NCBI RefSeq assembly: GCF_004135345.1
Contig: NZ_CP035495.1
Location: 1,550,001 to 1,614,000 of the forward strand
Source of the DNA: Xylanimonas allomyrinae
Lineage (GTDB): Bacteria > Actinomycetota > Actinomycetes > Actinomycetales > Cellulomonadaceae
DNA length: 64,000 bases
Reading direction: 5' to 3'
Below are positions 19,030-27,364 of this stretch, one piece after another. Position 1 is the stretch's first letter. Each line of letters starts with the position of its first letter. The translations under genes were made by a program, and so were the position numbers. The notes beneath the pieces are model-generated. The model had not been told where the DNA came from and did not search any database. It worked only from the letters and a program-made list of their open reading frames with translations.

Positions 19030-20314
19030 CACCCCCGACTGGGCCGCCCACGCGATCTGGTGGCGCCTGTACCCGCTCGGGTTCACCGGCGCCTACCCCG
19101 CCGCCGTCGCCCCGGCCGCCGACGAGCACCGGCTGCGCCGGATCATCCCGTGGCTCGACCACGTCACCGAGCTGGGAGCGTCCGGGATCGCTCTCGGTCC
19201 GCTCTTCGCCTCCACCAGCCACGGCTACGACACCGTCGACCACTACCGGATCGACCCCCGCCTGGGCGACGAGCACGACTTCGACGAGCTCGTCGCCCAG
19301 GCGCACGCACGCGGCCTCAAGGTGCAGCTCGACGGCGTGTTCAACCACGTGGGCAGCGCGCACCCGATCGCCCAGGCCGCACTGCGCGACGGGCCGGACA
19401 GCCCCGCCGGGCAGTGGCTCGCCCCCGGGGCCGACGGCGGGTTCGTGCCCTTCGAGGGTCACGACATCCTGCTGACGCTGAACCACGCCAACCCCGACGT
19501 GCAGCGGCTCGTCGCCGACGTCATGCGGCACTGGCTCGACCGCGGCGCCGACGCGTGGCGCCTCGACGCCGCCTACGCGACGCCCACCACCTTCTGGGCG
19601 CAGGTACTGCCGCAGGTGCGCCGCACGCACCCGCAGGCATGGTTCGAGGCCGAGGTCATCCACGGCGACTACGCCGCGTTCGTGCAGGCGAGCAGCGTCG
19701 ACACGTGCACGCAGTACGAGCTGTGGAAGGCCGTCTGGTCGTCGATCAACGACCGCAACCTCCACGAGCTCGCCTGGACGCTCAGCCGCCACGACGAGCT
19801 GCTCGCGACGTTCGCGCCGTCGACCTTCATCGGCAACCACGACGTCACCCGCATCGCCAGCCGGCTCGACGACGCACGCCACCTGCCGCACGCCGTCGTG
19901 CTGCTCGCGGTGCTCGGCGGGACCCCCACCGTCTACGCGGGCGACGAGTACGGGCTGCGCGGCGTCAAGGAGGACCGCCCCCACGGCGACGACGCCATCC
20001 GGCCCGCCTTCCCGGCCACCCCGGCGGACCTCGCCGGCGCAGACCAGGGGCTGTTCCGGCTGCACCAGCGGCTCCTCGGCCTGCGCCGGCGCCACCCGTG
20101 GCTGCACCGGGCCACCGCCACGCCGACGCAGCTGAGCAACGACCACACGATCCTCGAGGTCGCGCACGGCGGGCATGCGCTCAGCGTGACCCTCAACCTC
20201 TCCGACGTCGCCGTGCCGAGCGGGGCGGGCGACGTGCTCGACCAGGACGACGGCTCGCAGCACACGGGTGACTCCGTCGCACCGCACGGCTGGCGGATCG
20301 CCTCGCTGCGCTGA
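19022..20314 (+). CDS. GH13 alpha-amylase family glycosidase (intracellular)
   Basis: A 430-residue (beta/alpha)8 glycoside hydrolase. Conserved regions: DGVFNH at residues 104-109, the nucleophile Asp182 in WRLDAAYA, the likely acid Glu211 in [11 protein letters not shown], and [10 protein letters not shown] with the transition-state Asp. A short C-terminal beta domain follows. There is no signal peptide or carbohydrate-binding module, so it should act on intracellular maltodextrins or alpha-glucosides; the exact specificity cannot be read. GTG 19022 overlaps the marR stop by 8 nt, with GAAGGAG upstream at about 19006-19012. Confidence 0.9.
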   Translation: MTDTPDWAAHAIWWRLYPLGFTGAYPAAVAPAADEHRLRRIIPWLDHVTELGASGIALGPLFASTSHGYDTVDHYRIDPRLGDEHDFDELVAQAHARGLKVQLDGVFNHVGSAHPIAQAALRDGPDSPAGQWLAPGADGGFVPFEGHDILLTLNHANPDVQRLVADVMRHWLDRGADAWRLDAAYATPTTFWAQVLPQVRRTHPQAWFEAEVIHGDYAAFVQASSVDTCTQYELWKAVWSSINDRNLHELAWTLSRHDELLATFAPSTFIGNHDVTRIASRLDDARHLPHAVVLLAVLGGTPTVYAGDEYGLRGVKEDRPHGDDAIRPAFPATPADLAGADQGLFRLHQRLLGLRRRHPWLHRATATPTQLSNDHTILEVAHGGHALSVTLNLSDVAVPSGAGDVLDQDDGSQHTGDSVAPHGWRIASLR

Positions 20315-20331
20315 GGGGCGACAGCCTCTGT

Positions 20332-20371
20332 TACTCTTGGTGGTTGCGTGTCCGCCCAGGTCGGCGGACAC
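20332..20371 (+). promoter_or_regulatory. rpsT promoter and leader hairpin
   Basis: TACTCT at 20332-20337 is a -10 candidate. Just after it, GTGTCCGCC (20348-20356) pairs perfectly with GGCGGACAC (20363-20371) across a 6-nt loop. This gives rpsT an untranslated leader of about 150 nt with a 5' hairpin. Ribosomal-protein leaders are often control sites; no function is shown here. Confidence 0.4.
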
Positions 20372-20490
20372 CGCCTCAGTTCCTCTCCAAGGGTTCCCCA
20401 CCCCCAGTCCCGGAGCTGTGGCCGCCCTCTACGACCTATCCGCTCGTGCTGTCACCTCGCTGGCAGGCGAACACACCAGAAAGTCCACCA

Positions 20491-20751
20491 GTGGCAAACA
20501 TCAAGTCCCAGATCAAGCGCATCAAGACGAACGAGAAGGCTCGTCTGCGCAACAAGGCCGTCAAGTCGGAGCTCAAGACGTACGTGCGCCGCGTGCGCGA
20601 GGCCGTCGCCGCCGGCGACAAGGAGGCCGCGACCACCGCTGTCGCCGCTGCGTCGCGCAAGCTCGACAAGGCCGTCTCGAAGGGCGTCATCCACGCGAAC
20701 CAGGCCGCGAACCGCAAGTCGGCCATCGCGAAGCTGGCCAACGCTCTCTGA
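20491..20751 (+). CDS. rpsT: 30S ribosomal protein S20
   Basis: 86 residues, complete and typical: [25 protein letters not shown] at the start, [15 protein letters not shown] in the middle, and [22 protein letters not shown] at the end. S20 is a primary binder of 16S rRNA in the small subunit. The GTG start at 20491 is fixed by the family N-terminus. It is followed within 26 nt by a strong hairpin terminator. It is divergently separated from holA in the usual actinobacterial order. Confidence 0.98.
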   Translation: MANIKSQIKRIKTNEKARLRNKAVKSELKTYVRRVREAVAAGDKEAATTAVAAASRKLDKAVSKGVIHANQAANRKSAIAKLANAL

Positions 20752-20776
20752 GCCCACCTGGCACAGGCACCACACA

Positions 20777-20810
20777 GGGCGCCGCCTCCCGCAGGGGAGG
20801 CGGCGCCCTT
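20777..20810 (+). terminator. Intrinsic terminator after rpsT
   Basis: GGGCGCCGCCTCCC (20777-20790) pairs perfectly with GGGAGGCGGCGCCC (20795-20808) over a 4-nt loop and is followed by TT. A 14-bp GC stem 25 nt after the rpsT stop is a convincing terminator. Confidence 0.85.
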
Positions 20811-21084
20811 GCCGTCGCGCTCGCCCGGACCGGCAGCGACCGCGACTCGCGCGGTTGTGGCTGCAGGTCGTGACAACCAGTCGTGGCGAGAGGTCGTCGC
20901 GACGCGCGCGACGGGACCGCACCGGCACACGGCACGCCGCCGCGCGGGCGGGCGCGGGCGTGCGGGCGTTGGCGTGAGCGCGCGCGACGTCCGGACGCTC
21001 ACCGGGAAGGCGGGCGCGGTGGGCAGGGAGGCGCGGTAGGCGGGCGCGCGCGGTGTCGCGTGCGCCGGTGGGGGCGAGGAACGG
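20811..21084. other. Intergenic region between rpsT terminator and holA end, nothing recognised
   Basis: About 270 bases of very G+C-rich sequence with no plausible coding frame and no tRNA. An imperfect stem (GGTTGT near 20853 with ACAACC near 20875) is visible, and the rest is low-complexity GCGGGCGCG-type sequence. Confidence 0.5.
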
Positions 21085-22173
21085 TCAGCGAACGGCTGCG
21101 GGGCGTGCGGCGGCGGCGATGGCCAGGACGGCCGTCTCGACCGCGTAGACCGGGTCGCGGCCGGCGCCCTTGACCTCGGCGTCCGCCTGCGCGACGGCGG
21201 TGATCGCCCTCGCGAGCCCCTCCGGCGTCCAGCGCTGGAGATCCTTCTGCGCGTTGCGGACCTGCCAGTCCTGCAGGCCGAGCTCGCGCGCCGTGACCGC
21301 GCCGCCGCGCAGCGCCGCAACCTTGGCCAGGGTGCGCAGCCGCAGCGCGAGCGCCGCGACCAGCGGCACCGGGTCGGCGCCCGTCGCCAGCGCGTGCCGC
21401 AGGAGCGCGACGGCGCCGCCGGCGTCACCCGCGACCGCGGCGTCGGCGACCTTGAAGCCCGTCGCCTCGACGCGCCCGCCGTAGTACCGGTCGACGACGC
21501 CGGTGGTGAGCGTCCCGGTCGTGTCGGCCACGAGCTGGGCGACCGCCGAGGCGAGCTCGCGCAGGTCGGTGCCCAGCGCGTCCACGAGGGCGCGCACGGC
21601 CTCCGGCTCGGCACGGCGGCGAGCCGCGCGCAGCTCTCGGGCCACGAACTCCGCCTTCTCCGCGTCGCGCGTCACGGCGTCGCACTGGAGCACCGGGGCA
21701 CCCGACGCGACGATCGTGTCGAGCATCTTCTTGCCGCGCTGCCCGCTGCCGTGCACGACCACGACCGTCGTCTCGTGGTCGGGGTTCGCCGCGTACGCCA
21801 GCACGTCCGCGTACATCTCGTCGGTGCCCGCGTCCGCACCGGCGAGGACGACGACCTTGGCCTCCCCGAACAACGACGGGCTCGCCGCGACCTGGAGCTG
21901 CCCGGCGCCGTACGTCGGCCCGTCGAGCTGGGCCTTCTCCGTCTGGGGGTCGCGCTCGCGGGCGAGGCCGACGATCCCCTCGACCGCCCGCTCACGCAGC
22001 AGCTCCTCGGGGCCGCGCACCAGCACGAGGGGGGCGAGCGTGGGCTCGTCCCACGAGCGGACGTTGCCGGGACGAGGGCGGGCGCCGGACCGGGCGCGGG
22101 CAGCGGGAGGCACGCGCCCACTCTGCCACGCGCCACCGACCGACCCGGCGGGCGCGCGCGCCGCACGCCTCAT
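21085..22173 (-). CDS. holA: DNA polymerase III delta subunit
   Basis: About 362 residues, the clamp-loader delta subunit that opens the sliding clamp. The actinobacterial pattern is present: WDEPTLAPLVLVRGPEELLRERAVEGI at the N-terminal core, FGEAKVVVLAGAD, TTVVVVHGSGQRGKKMLDTI, the EAEFVARELR-type lid region and the C-terminal helical collar (LQDWQVRNAQKDLQRWTPEGLARAI). ATG 22173 overlaps the comEC stop as ATGA; the protein may instead start at the internal GTG near 22113, because the first ~40 residues are not conserved-looking. Last gene of the comEA-comEC-holA operon. Confidence 0.92.
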   Translation of the reverse strand: MRRAARAPAGSVGGAWQSGRVPPAARARSGARPRPGNVRSWDEPTLAPLVLVRGPEELLRERAVEGIVGLARERDPQTEKAQLDGPTYGAGQLQVAASPSLFGEAKVVVLAGADAGTDEMYADVLAYAANPDHETTVVVVHGSGQRGKKMLDTIVASGAPVLQCDAVTRDAEKAEFVARELRAARRRAEPEAVRALVDALGTDLRELASAVAQLVADTTGTLTTGVVDRYYGGRVEATGFKVADAAVAGDAGGAVALLRHALATGADPVPLVAALALRLRTLAKVAALRGGAVTARELGLQDWQVRNAQKDLQRWTPEGLARAITAVAQADAEVKGAGRDPVYAVETAVLAIAAAARPAAVR

Positions 22174-24842
22174 CCGCACGCCAGCGCCAGCCTGCCGTGA
22201 CGTGCCACCAGCACGGCCGACCCGCACTCGTCGGTCCGTACGGTGGTGGCGCCCACGGCCGCATACAGGGCGAGCATGCGGTCGGTGGGATGCCCGTAGG
22301 TGTTGCCCGCCCCGACGCTGACGAGCGCGACGCGCGGGTGCAGCAGGCGGGCGAGCCCCGCGGACTGAGACGCCGACCCGTGGTGCGCCACCTTGACGAC
22401 GTCGACGCCGTCGGTCACGCCGGGCGGGCCGGTCGCCCTCAGCGCCGCGAGGAGCGCCTCCTGCCCGGGCTCCTCCAGGTCGCCGAGCGCAACCACGTCG
22501 ATCGTGCCTCCGGGGCCGCGCGAGGTGAGGTCGAGCGCGAGCGAGGCGTCGTTGACGCCGTCGCCCTCGGCCGACCCGCTTGCCACGCCGGCCGGCCGGC
22601 TCCCGCTGGCGGTGCCCGTGCCGAGCACCCGGACGCCCACGGCCCACGGGCCCTCCCCCACCGTGCCGCCGTCCCCCACGACCGGCACGGCAGGTGCCAG
22701 GCCGGCGGCCTCCAGGGCGCCCGCCGCGCGGCGCGCGTTGGCGGCCGGCTCGTCGAGCGGCGAGACCCACGCGGCGCGCACACGGCGCCCGGCGAGGACG
22801 CCGGCGAGCCCGCCGACGTGGTCGAGGTGGTCGTGCGTGAGAACCAGCAGGTCGACCCGCGTGACCCCCAACCGGTCGAGGCAATGCCCTGCGGCGTCAC
22901 CCGGGGGCCCGGTGTCGACGACGATCGCCGACGCCGGGCCCGTGCGGACGGCGAGCGCGTCACCCTGCCCGACGTCACAGGCCACGACCTGCCAGTCCGC
23001 GGGCACCGAGCCGCGCACGGGCAGCGCGCGCACGAACGCCGTCGTTGCGGCGACCGCCAGGAGCACGAGGGCCAGGGCAGCACCGCAGACGGCGGTGGCG
23101 ACGCGCCGGTCGTGGTGCGTCGCCACGCCACGCCGACAGCGGGCGAACGTCGCGCGCCCCGACGTCCGCGCACGGCGCCACGTGCGGCGCCCGATCTCGG
23201 TCCACGCCCAGCCCTCGGCCGGCTCGCGACGCAGGACGAGCACGAACGCCGCAACCGTCGCCGCGAGCATCGCGAACGCCCCGGGCGGGCCACCCGGCCA
23301 GGGCAGCGCCGCCCCGGGCAGGGCCGCGCACCATCGAGCGACCGCGGCGATCCACCAGGTCGCGCCTCCGGCGAGCCAGGCGAGCACGCGCGCCGCCGCG
23401 GGCCACCCGGGGCCGATGACGGTCGCGCCGAGGCCCAGCAACGTCGCGGGAGCGACCGCGGGAGCGGCGAGCAGGTTGGCGAGCACCGACGTCGTCGGGA
23501 GGCCGGGCGAGAGCAGCACGAGCACGGGGCCGCACGCCGCCTGGGCCGCGACCGGGACCGCGAGCGCGAACGCGCCGGCCCGGCCCAGCCACGGCGTCAG
23601 CCGGCGCACGAGGGCCGGGGCGAGCAGCACGAGCCCGGCCGTCGCCGCACACGAGAGCGCGAACCCGAACGATCGCGCGAGCCACGGGTCGGCGCACAGC
23701 AGCGCGACGACGCACACGGCGAGCGACGGCACCGACGCGGCGGGCCGGCCCAGGACCAGGCCCAGCAGCGTGACCGCACACATCGCCGCGGCGCGCTGCA
23801 CGCTCGGGTCGGGGCGCACGAGGAGGACGAACGCGGCCGCGACCACGGCCACGAGCGCCACCCGTGCGGCGCGAGGGGCACGCACGGCCCCGGCGAGCGC
23901 CGTGACGAGCGCGAGCACGATCGCGAAGTGCCCGCCCGAGACGGCCGTCAGGTGTGTGAGCCCTGTCGCCCGGAACGCGTCCGCCAGGTCGGGCGGCAGC
24001 CGAGAGGTGTCCCCGACGGCGATCCCCGGCACGAGCCCTTGCGCCTGGGGCGACAGGTCCGCGGTGACGTCGCGCAGCGCCGCACGCATCGCGTTCGTCA
24101 CCCGGACGACGGCAGGTGGCGCGCGGGTGACCTGCGCCGCGTCGCCCGTGGCGCGCGCGGCCGCCGCATCACCCGGCCGGGCGGGCGAGAGCCGCGCGCG
24201 TACGACGACGCGCGCCCCGTACGGCGGGGCCGTCGGCGTCGTGACCTCGATGCGGCCTCGCACCGAGGTCGTCACGGCGCGCGCCGTGAGCGAGTCGGCG
24301 GCCAGCTCCCAGCGCTGCCCCGTCCCGAACGACGCCGGGGCAGGGTCGGTGACGACCCGCCCGTGGAGGACGGCGTCGGCGTGCTCGGTCGCGAGCAAGG
24401 CCAGCGGGGCGCGCGTCGTGGTGTCGACGTGGGCCGAGAGCGCGACGGCGGCGACGGCGCCGAGGGCGAGCAGGACGTGCGCGGCACCGGTTCCCGAGCG
24501 CCACCCGAGTCGTGGCGCGGCCTGGCCCCGCCTGGACGCCGCGAGGGCCGCGAGGATGCGCGGCCACCGGTCCACCGCGCGCGCAGGCCGCGCACGGGCG
24601 GCGGTCGCCCGCGGCGGCTGACGCTCACCGCGACCCCGCGGCGGCTGGGGTTCACCGTGGCCCCGGGGCGACGCGAGGCGCAGGCGTCGCCACCCCAGGG
24701 TCAGCAGCGCGAGCAAGGCCCCGGCGCTCGCGGCGACGACGGTCGACGACGCGGCCCGGGGCGGGGCTGCCGCGCCTGTGAGCGTCCACGCGGCGGCCCA
24801 CGCCGCGAGCGCCGCCGGGGCGAGCCGCAGGTCCGCCCTCAC
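22170..24842 (-). CDS. comEC: ComEC/Rec2 competence-type DNA channel protein
   Basis: An 890-residue membrane protein: N-terminal helices, an OB-like DUF4131 region (LHGRVVTDPAPASFGTGQRWEL), the competence channel domain (GLVPGIAVGDTSRLPPDL, LTAVSGGHFAIVLALV) and a C-terminal metallo-beta-lactamase-like domain with the metal motif LTHDHLDHVGG and later VKVAHHGSASQS. In transformable bacteria it forms the channel for single-stranded DNA. The gene is intact while the adjoining comEA reads as frameshifted. GTG 24842 overlaps the restored comEA stop (GTGA), which supports co-translation. Confidence 0.95.
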   Translation of the reverse strand: MRADLRLAPAALAAWAAAWTLTGAAAPPRAASSTVVAASAGALLALLTLGWRRLRLASPRGHGEPQPPRGRGERQPPRATAARARPARAVDRWPRILAALAASRRGQAAPRLGWRSGTGAAHVLLALGAVAAVALSAHVDTTTRAPLALLATEHADAVLHGRVVTDPAPASFGTGQRWELAADSLTARAVTTSVRGRIEVTTPTAPPYGARVVVRARLSPARPGDAAAARATGDAAQVTRAPPAVVRVTNAMRAALRDVTADLSPQAQGLVPGIAVGDTSRLPPDLADAFRATGLTHLTAVSGGHFAIVLALVTALAGAVRAPRAARVALVAVVAAAFVLLVRPDPSVQRAAAMCAVTLLGLVLGRPAASVPSLAVCVVALLCADPWLARSFGFALSCAATAGLVLLAPALVRRLTPWLGRAGAFALAVPVAAQAACGPVLVLLSPGLPTTSVLANLLAAPAVAPATLLGLGATVIGPGWPAAARVLAWLAGGATWWIAAVARWCAALPGAALPWPGGPPGAFAMLAATVAAFVLVLRREPAEGWAWTEIGRRTWRRARTSGRATFARCRRGVATHHDRRVATAVCGAALALVLLAVAATTAFVRALPVRGSVPADWQVVACDVGQGDALAVRTGPASAIVVDTGPPGDAAGHCLDRLGVTRVDLLVLTHDHLDHVGGLAGVLAGRRVRAAWVSPLDEPAANARRAAGALEAAGLAPAVPVVGDGGTVGEGPWAVGVRVLGTGTASGSRPAGVASGSAEGDGVNDASLALDLTSRGPGGTIDVVALGDLEEPGQEALLAALRATGPPGVTDGVDVVKVAHHGSASQSAGLARLLHPRVALVSVGAGNTYGHPTDRMLALYAAVGATTVRTDECGSAVLVARHGRLALACG

Positions 24843-26268
24843 ACCGTCACCAGGTCGCGGACCTTGGCCATCATCGCGGGCCCGATACCGGACACCTGGT
24901 CGAGCTCGTCGACCGACGCGAACGCCCCGTTCTGCTCACGCCAGGCGACGATCCTGGCGGCGAGCGCCGGGCCGATCCCCGGCAGGGTGGCGAGCGTCGC
25001 GGCGTCGGCGGTGTTGAGGTTGACGAGACCGGCGGGCGCGGCGAGGGCGCTCGTCCCGTCCGCGGCGGCCGCTGGTCCGGGCGCCGGAGCGACCGCCTCT
25101 CCGGGGCCGGCACGCGCAGCTGCTCACCGTCGACGAGGAGCCGGGCGAGGTTGACGGCGCTCAGGTCCGCGCCCTCGGTCGGCCCGCCGGCGGCGGCGAC
25201 GGCGTCGGCGACGCGCGCCCCCGCGGGCAACGTGAGCAGTCCGGGCGCGTGGACCTGGCCGACGACGTCGACCACGACGCCGGGGGCCGACGGGCTGGGC
25301 GACGGCAGCGGGGCGACGCTCGCGAAGGGGTTTCCCGCCGCGTCTCCCAGGGTCGGGGACGCGGCACCGGTCATGCCGAGCACGTCGACGTCGTCGCGCG
25401 GCCACAGCGCGACGACGGCGAGCCCGGCACCCAGCAGGAGCACGGCACAGACCGCGGCGACGGCGGCCCGGGGTCGCAGCGCCCAGCGTCGGGCGCCGGG
25501 GTTGTGAAGCTCGGTGTCATCGCCGCCGGGGACGTGGCCTTGGAGCGCGGCGTACGCCGCGGCCGCGTGCCGCGCGGCGGCGGTCGCCTGGCGGCGGTCG
25601 GCGAGCCGCGAGCGCAGGTCGTCCGCGAGGTCATCCGCCGTGCCGGCGTCAGCGATGTCACCTGCCGAGCCGACCCCGGCGAGGCCGTCAACCACGCCAA
25701 CCCCAGCGACATCGCCCGCCGTGCCAGCGCCCGCGAGACCGTCAGCCGTGCCGACCCCAGCAGGACCGTCAGCCAAGCCAACCCCCGCAGGACCGTCAGC
25801 CAAGCCAACCCCAGCGAGATCGCCCGCCGTGCCAGCGCCCGCGAGACCGCCAGCCGTGCCGACCCCCGCAGGACCGTCAGCCAAGCCAACCCCAGCGACA
25901 TCGCCCGCCAGGCCGACGCCCGCGAGACCGTCGACCACCCCTGCGGGACCGCCGGCCGGATCGCCCTCCGCAGGGCCGTCACCCGAACCGGCCCCCGCCG
26001 GACCACCGGTCCAGGCACCCCCAGGGCCACCAGGCTCGGCACCCCGGAGAGGTCGCGCCTGCGCGTCGGGCGGGGACACGGGCACCGCGCCCGACCCGCT
26101 CTGCTGCACCGCGCCCGCCGCGCGCGGCGCGCGACCGGTCACGGCGTTGTCCCACGGCAGGCCGGCTCCGCCCTCGTGCTCCCCGGTGCGGGCAGCGCCG
26201 TCGGCCCGTGCCGCCCGCAGCCTTCCGAGGGCTGCCGCGAACGCGTCGCTCTCCCTGTGCTCGCTCAC
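24839..26268 (-). pseudogene. comEA: ComEA-type DNA-binding competence protein (single-base frameshift)
   Basis: From GTG 26268 the product has a low-complexity N-terminal half, one membrane segment (AVAAVCAVLLLGAGLAVVALW) and the SLBB-like domain (VVVDVVGQVHAPGLLTLPAGARVADAVAAAGG). The frame then breaks: adding one base at the CC of 25101-25102 (CTCTCCGGGG) restores the C-terminal helix-hairpin-helix pair VNLNTADAATLATLPGIGP and FASVDELDQVSGIGPAMM and a stop at 24839 overlapping comEC. The domain binds incoming double-stranded DNA. The cytoplasmic part carries eleven 9-residue repeats, which is unusual. Confidence 0.85.
25633..25929. repeat. Eleven degenerate 27-bp tandem repeats in comEA
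   Basis: A 297-bp block of 27-bp units on the minus strand encodes eleven 9-residue repeats of the kind xLAGVGLAD / GPAGVGTAG before the membrane helix of ComEA. Several adjacent units differ by only one or two bases, so unequal crossing-over or slippage is likely. Confidence 0.85.
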
Positions 26269-26275
26269 GGCCGCG

Positions 26276-26281
26276 ACGTTA
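26276..26281 (-). promoter_or_regulatory. -10 box TAACGT, leaderless comEA
   Basis: On the minus strand TAACGT ends 7 nt before the GTG at 26268; no ribosome site. Confidence 0.6.
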
Positions 26282-26358
26282 GGGCGCGCCGTGGCGGCGC
26301 CGGTCCTGCCGGCTGCGGCCTGTGCGCAACCCCGGCGGCCGGCCCGCGGGGGACGGCG

Positions 26359-27300
26359 TCAGTGCGAGTGGCCGCCGAGGTCCGCCACCACGACGGCCAC
26401 CGCGCCCGGCCCCGCGTGGGTGCCCAGGACGGCGCTGACCGGCGTGACGACGGGCGTCGCGTCGAGGCGCTCCCGCAGCCGGGACGCGACGTCTGCGGCA
26501 CGCTCGGGCGCACCGAGGTGGTGCACGGCCACGCCCACGCGCTGCATCCCGTCGGCGTGCTCGACGGCGAGCGCGAGCATGCGTTCGAGCGCTGCCGCCC
26601 GGGTCCGGACGCGCTGCACGAGCCGCACCGCGCCGTCGTCGATCTCCAGGATGGGCCGCACGCCGAGGGCCGTGCCGAGCGCGGCGGCCCCTGCGGACAG
26701 GCGCCCGCCGCGCCGCAGGTGGTCGAGCGAGTCGACGAGGAACAGCGTCCGGCTCGATGCCGCGACGGCTGCGGCGCGGGCGGCGACGTGCTCGGCGTCG
26801 GCACCCGCGGCGGCGCACTGCGCGGCGGCCTGCGCGGCGAACCCGAGCGCCATCGCGACGGCACGCGAGTCGACCGCCCGCACCGCGAGCATCGCGCGCT
26901 GCCCTGCGTGCCCCGCGCCGGCGACCGTCCCGGACAGGGCGCCCGACAGGTGCACCGACACGATGGCGCGCGCCCCGTCCTGCGCGAGCGCGCGGTATGC
27001 CGCGGCGAAGTCCTCGGGCGAGGGCTGCGACGTCGTCAGCCGCTGCCCGGCACCGATGCGCTCGGCGACCTGCGCGGGTGTGATGTCGACGCCCTCGCGC
27101 AGCTCGCCGTCGGGCGTCATGACGCGCAGCGGGACGACGACGGGCCCGCTGCCCGCGCCGTCGGGCGAGACGCCGGGGTGATGGGGCAGGCACGCCGTCG
27201 AGTCGGTGACGACACGCACGGCGGGTCGGGCGACGTCGTCCGCGACGACGTCGCGCGGAGCTGAGCGGACGCTGTGGGTCAGGAGGTGAGGCAGGCGCAT
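26359..27300 (-). CDS. DegV family fatty-acid-binding protein
   Basis: About 313 residues of the DegV family, cytosolic proteins that bind a fatty acid and, in Firmicutes, serve fatty acid kinase. Visible marks: VRVVTDSTACLP near the N-terminus, TSQPSPEDFAAAYRAL, VSVHLSGALSGT and the C-terminal GTHAGPGAVAVVV. ATG 27300 (MRLPHLL) is preferred, with TATGGT 9 nt upstream; an in-frame GTG at 27324 would lie across that -10 box. It is divergent from the HerA-like ATPase gene, 64 nt between starts. Confidence 0.9.
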   Translation of the reverse strand: MRLPHLLTHSVRSAPRDVVADDVARPAVRVVTDSTACLPHHPGVSPDGAGSGPVVVPLRVMTPDGELREGVDITPAQVAERIGAGQRLTTSQPSPEDFAAAYRALAQDGARAIVSVHLSGALSGTVAGAGHAGQRAMLAVRAVDSRAVAMALGFAAQAAAQCAAAGADAEHVAARAAAVAASSRTLFLVDSLDHLRRGGRLSAGAAALGTALGVRPILEIDDGAVRLVQRVRTRAAALERMLALAVEHADGMQRVGVAVHHLGAPERAADVASRLRERLDATPVVTPVSAVLGTHAGPGAVAVVVADLGGHSH

Positions 27301-27309
27301 GGCACGGTC

Positions 27310-27315
27310 ACCATA
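27310..27315 (-). promoter_or_regulatory. -10 box TATGGT, degV
   Basis: On the minus strand TATGGT ends 9 nt before the ATG at 27300, giving a leader of only 2-3 nt. Confidence 0.5.
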
Positions 27316-27352
27316 TCCAGCCACCCGCCGGGCGGCGGCCCATCGCGCGCGC

Positions 27353-27358
27353 TAGGTT
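27353..27358 (+). promoter_or_regulatory. -10 box TAGGTT, leaderless HerA-like gene
   Basis: TAGGTT ends 6 nt before the ATG at 27365, with no ribosome site. Confidence 0.6.
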
Positions 27359-27364
27359 GCGCGC

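Noticed and set aside
20811-21084. Possible tRNA or small RNA next to rpsT
   Set aside because: No cloverleaf or TTCGA-type T-loop could be found; the stems are weak.
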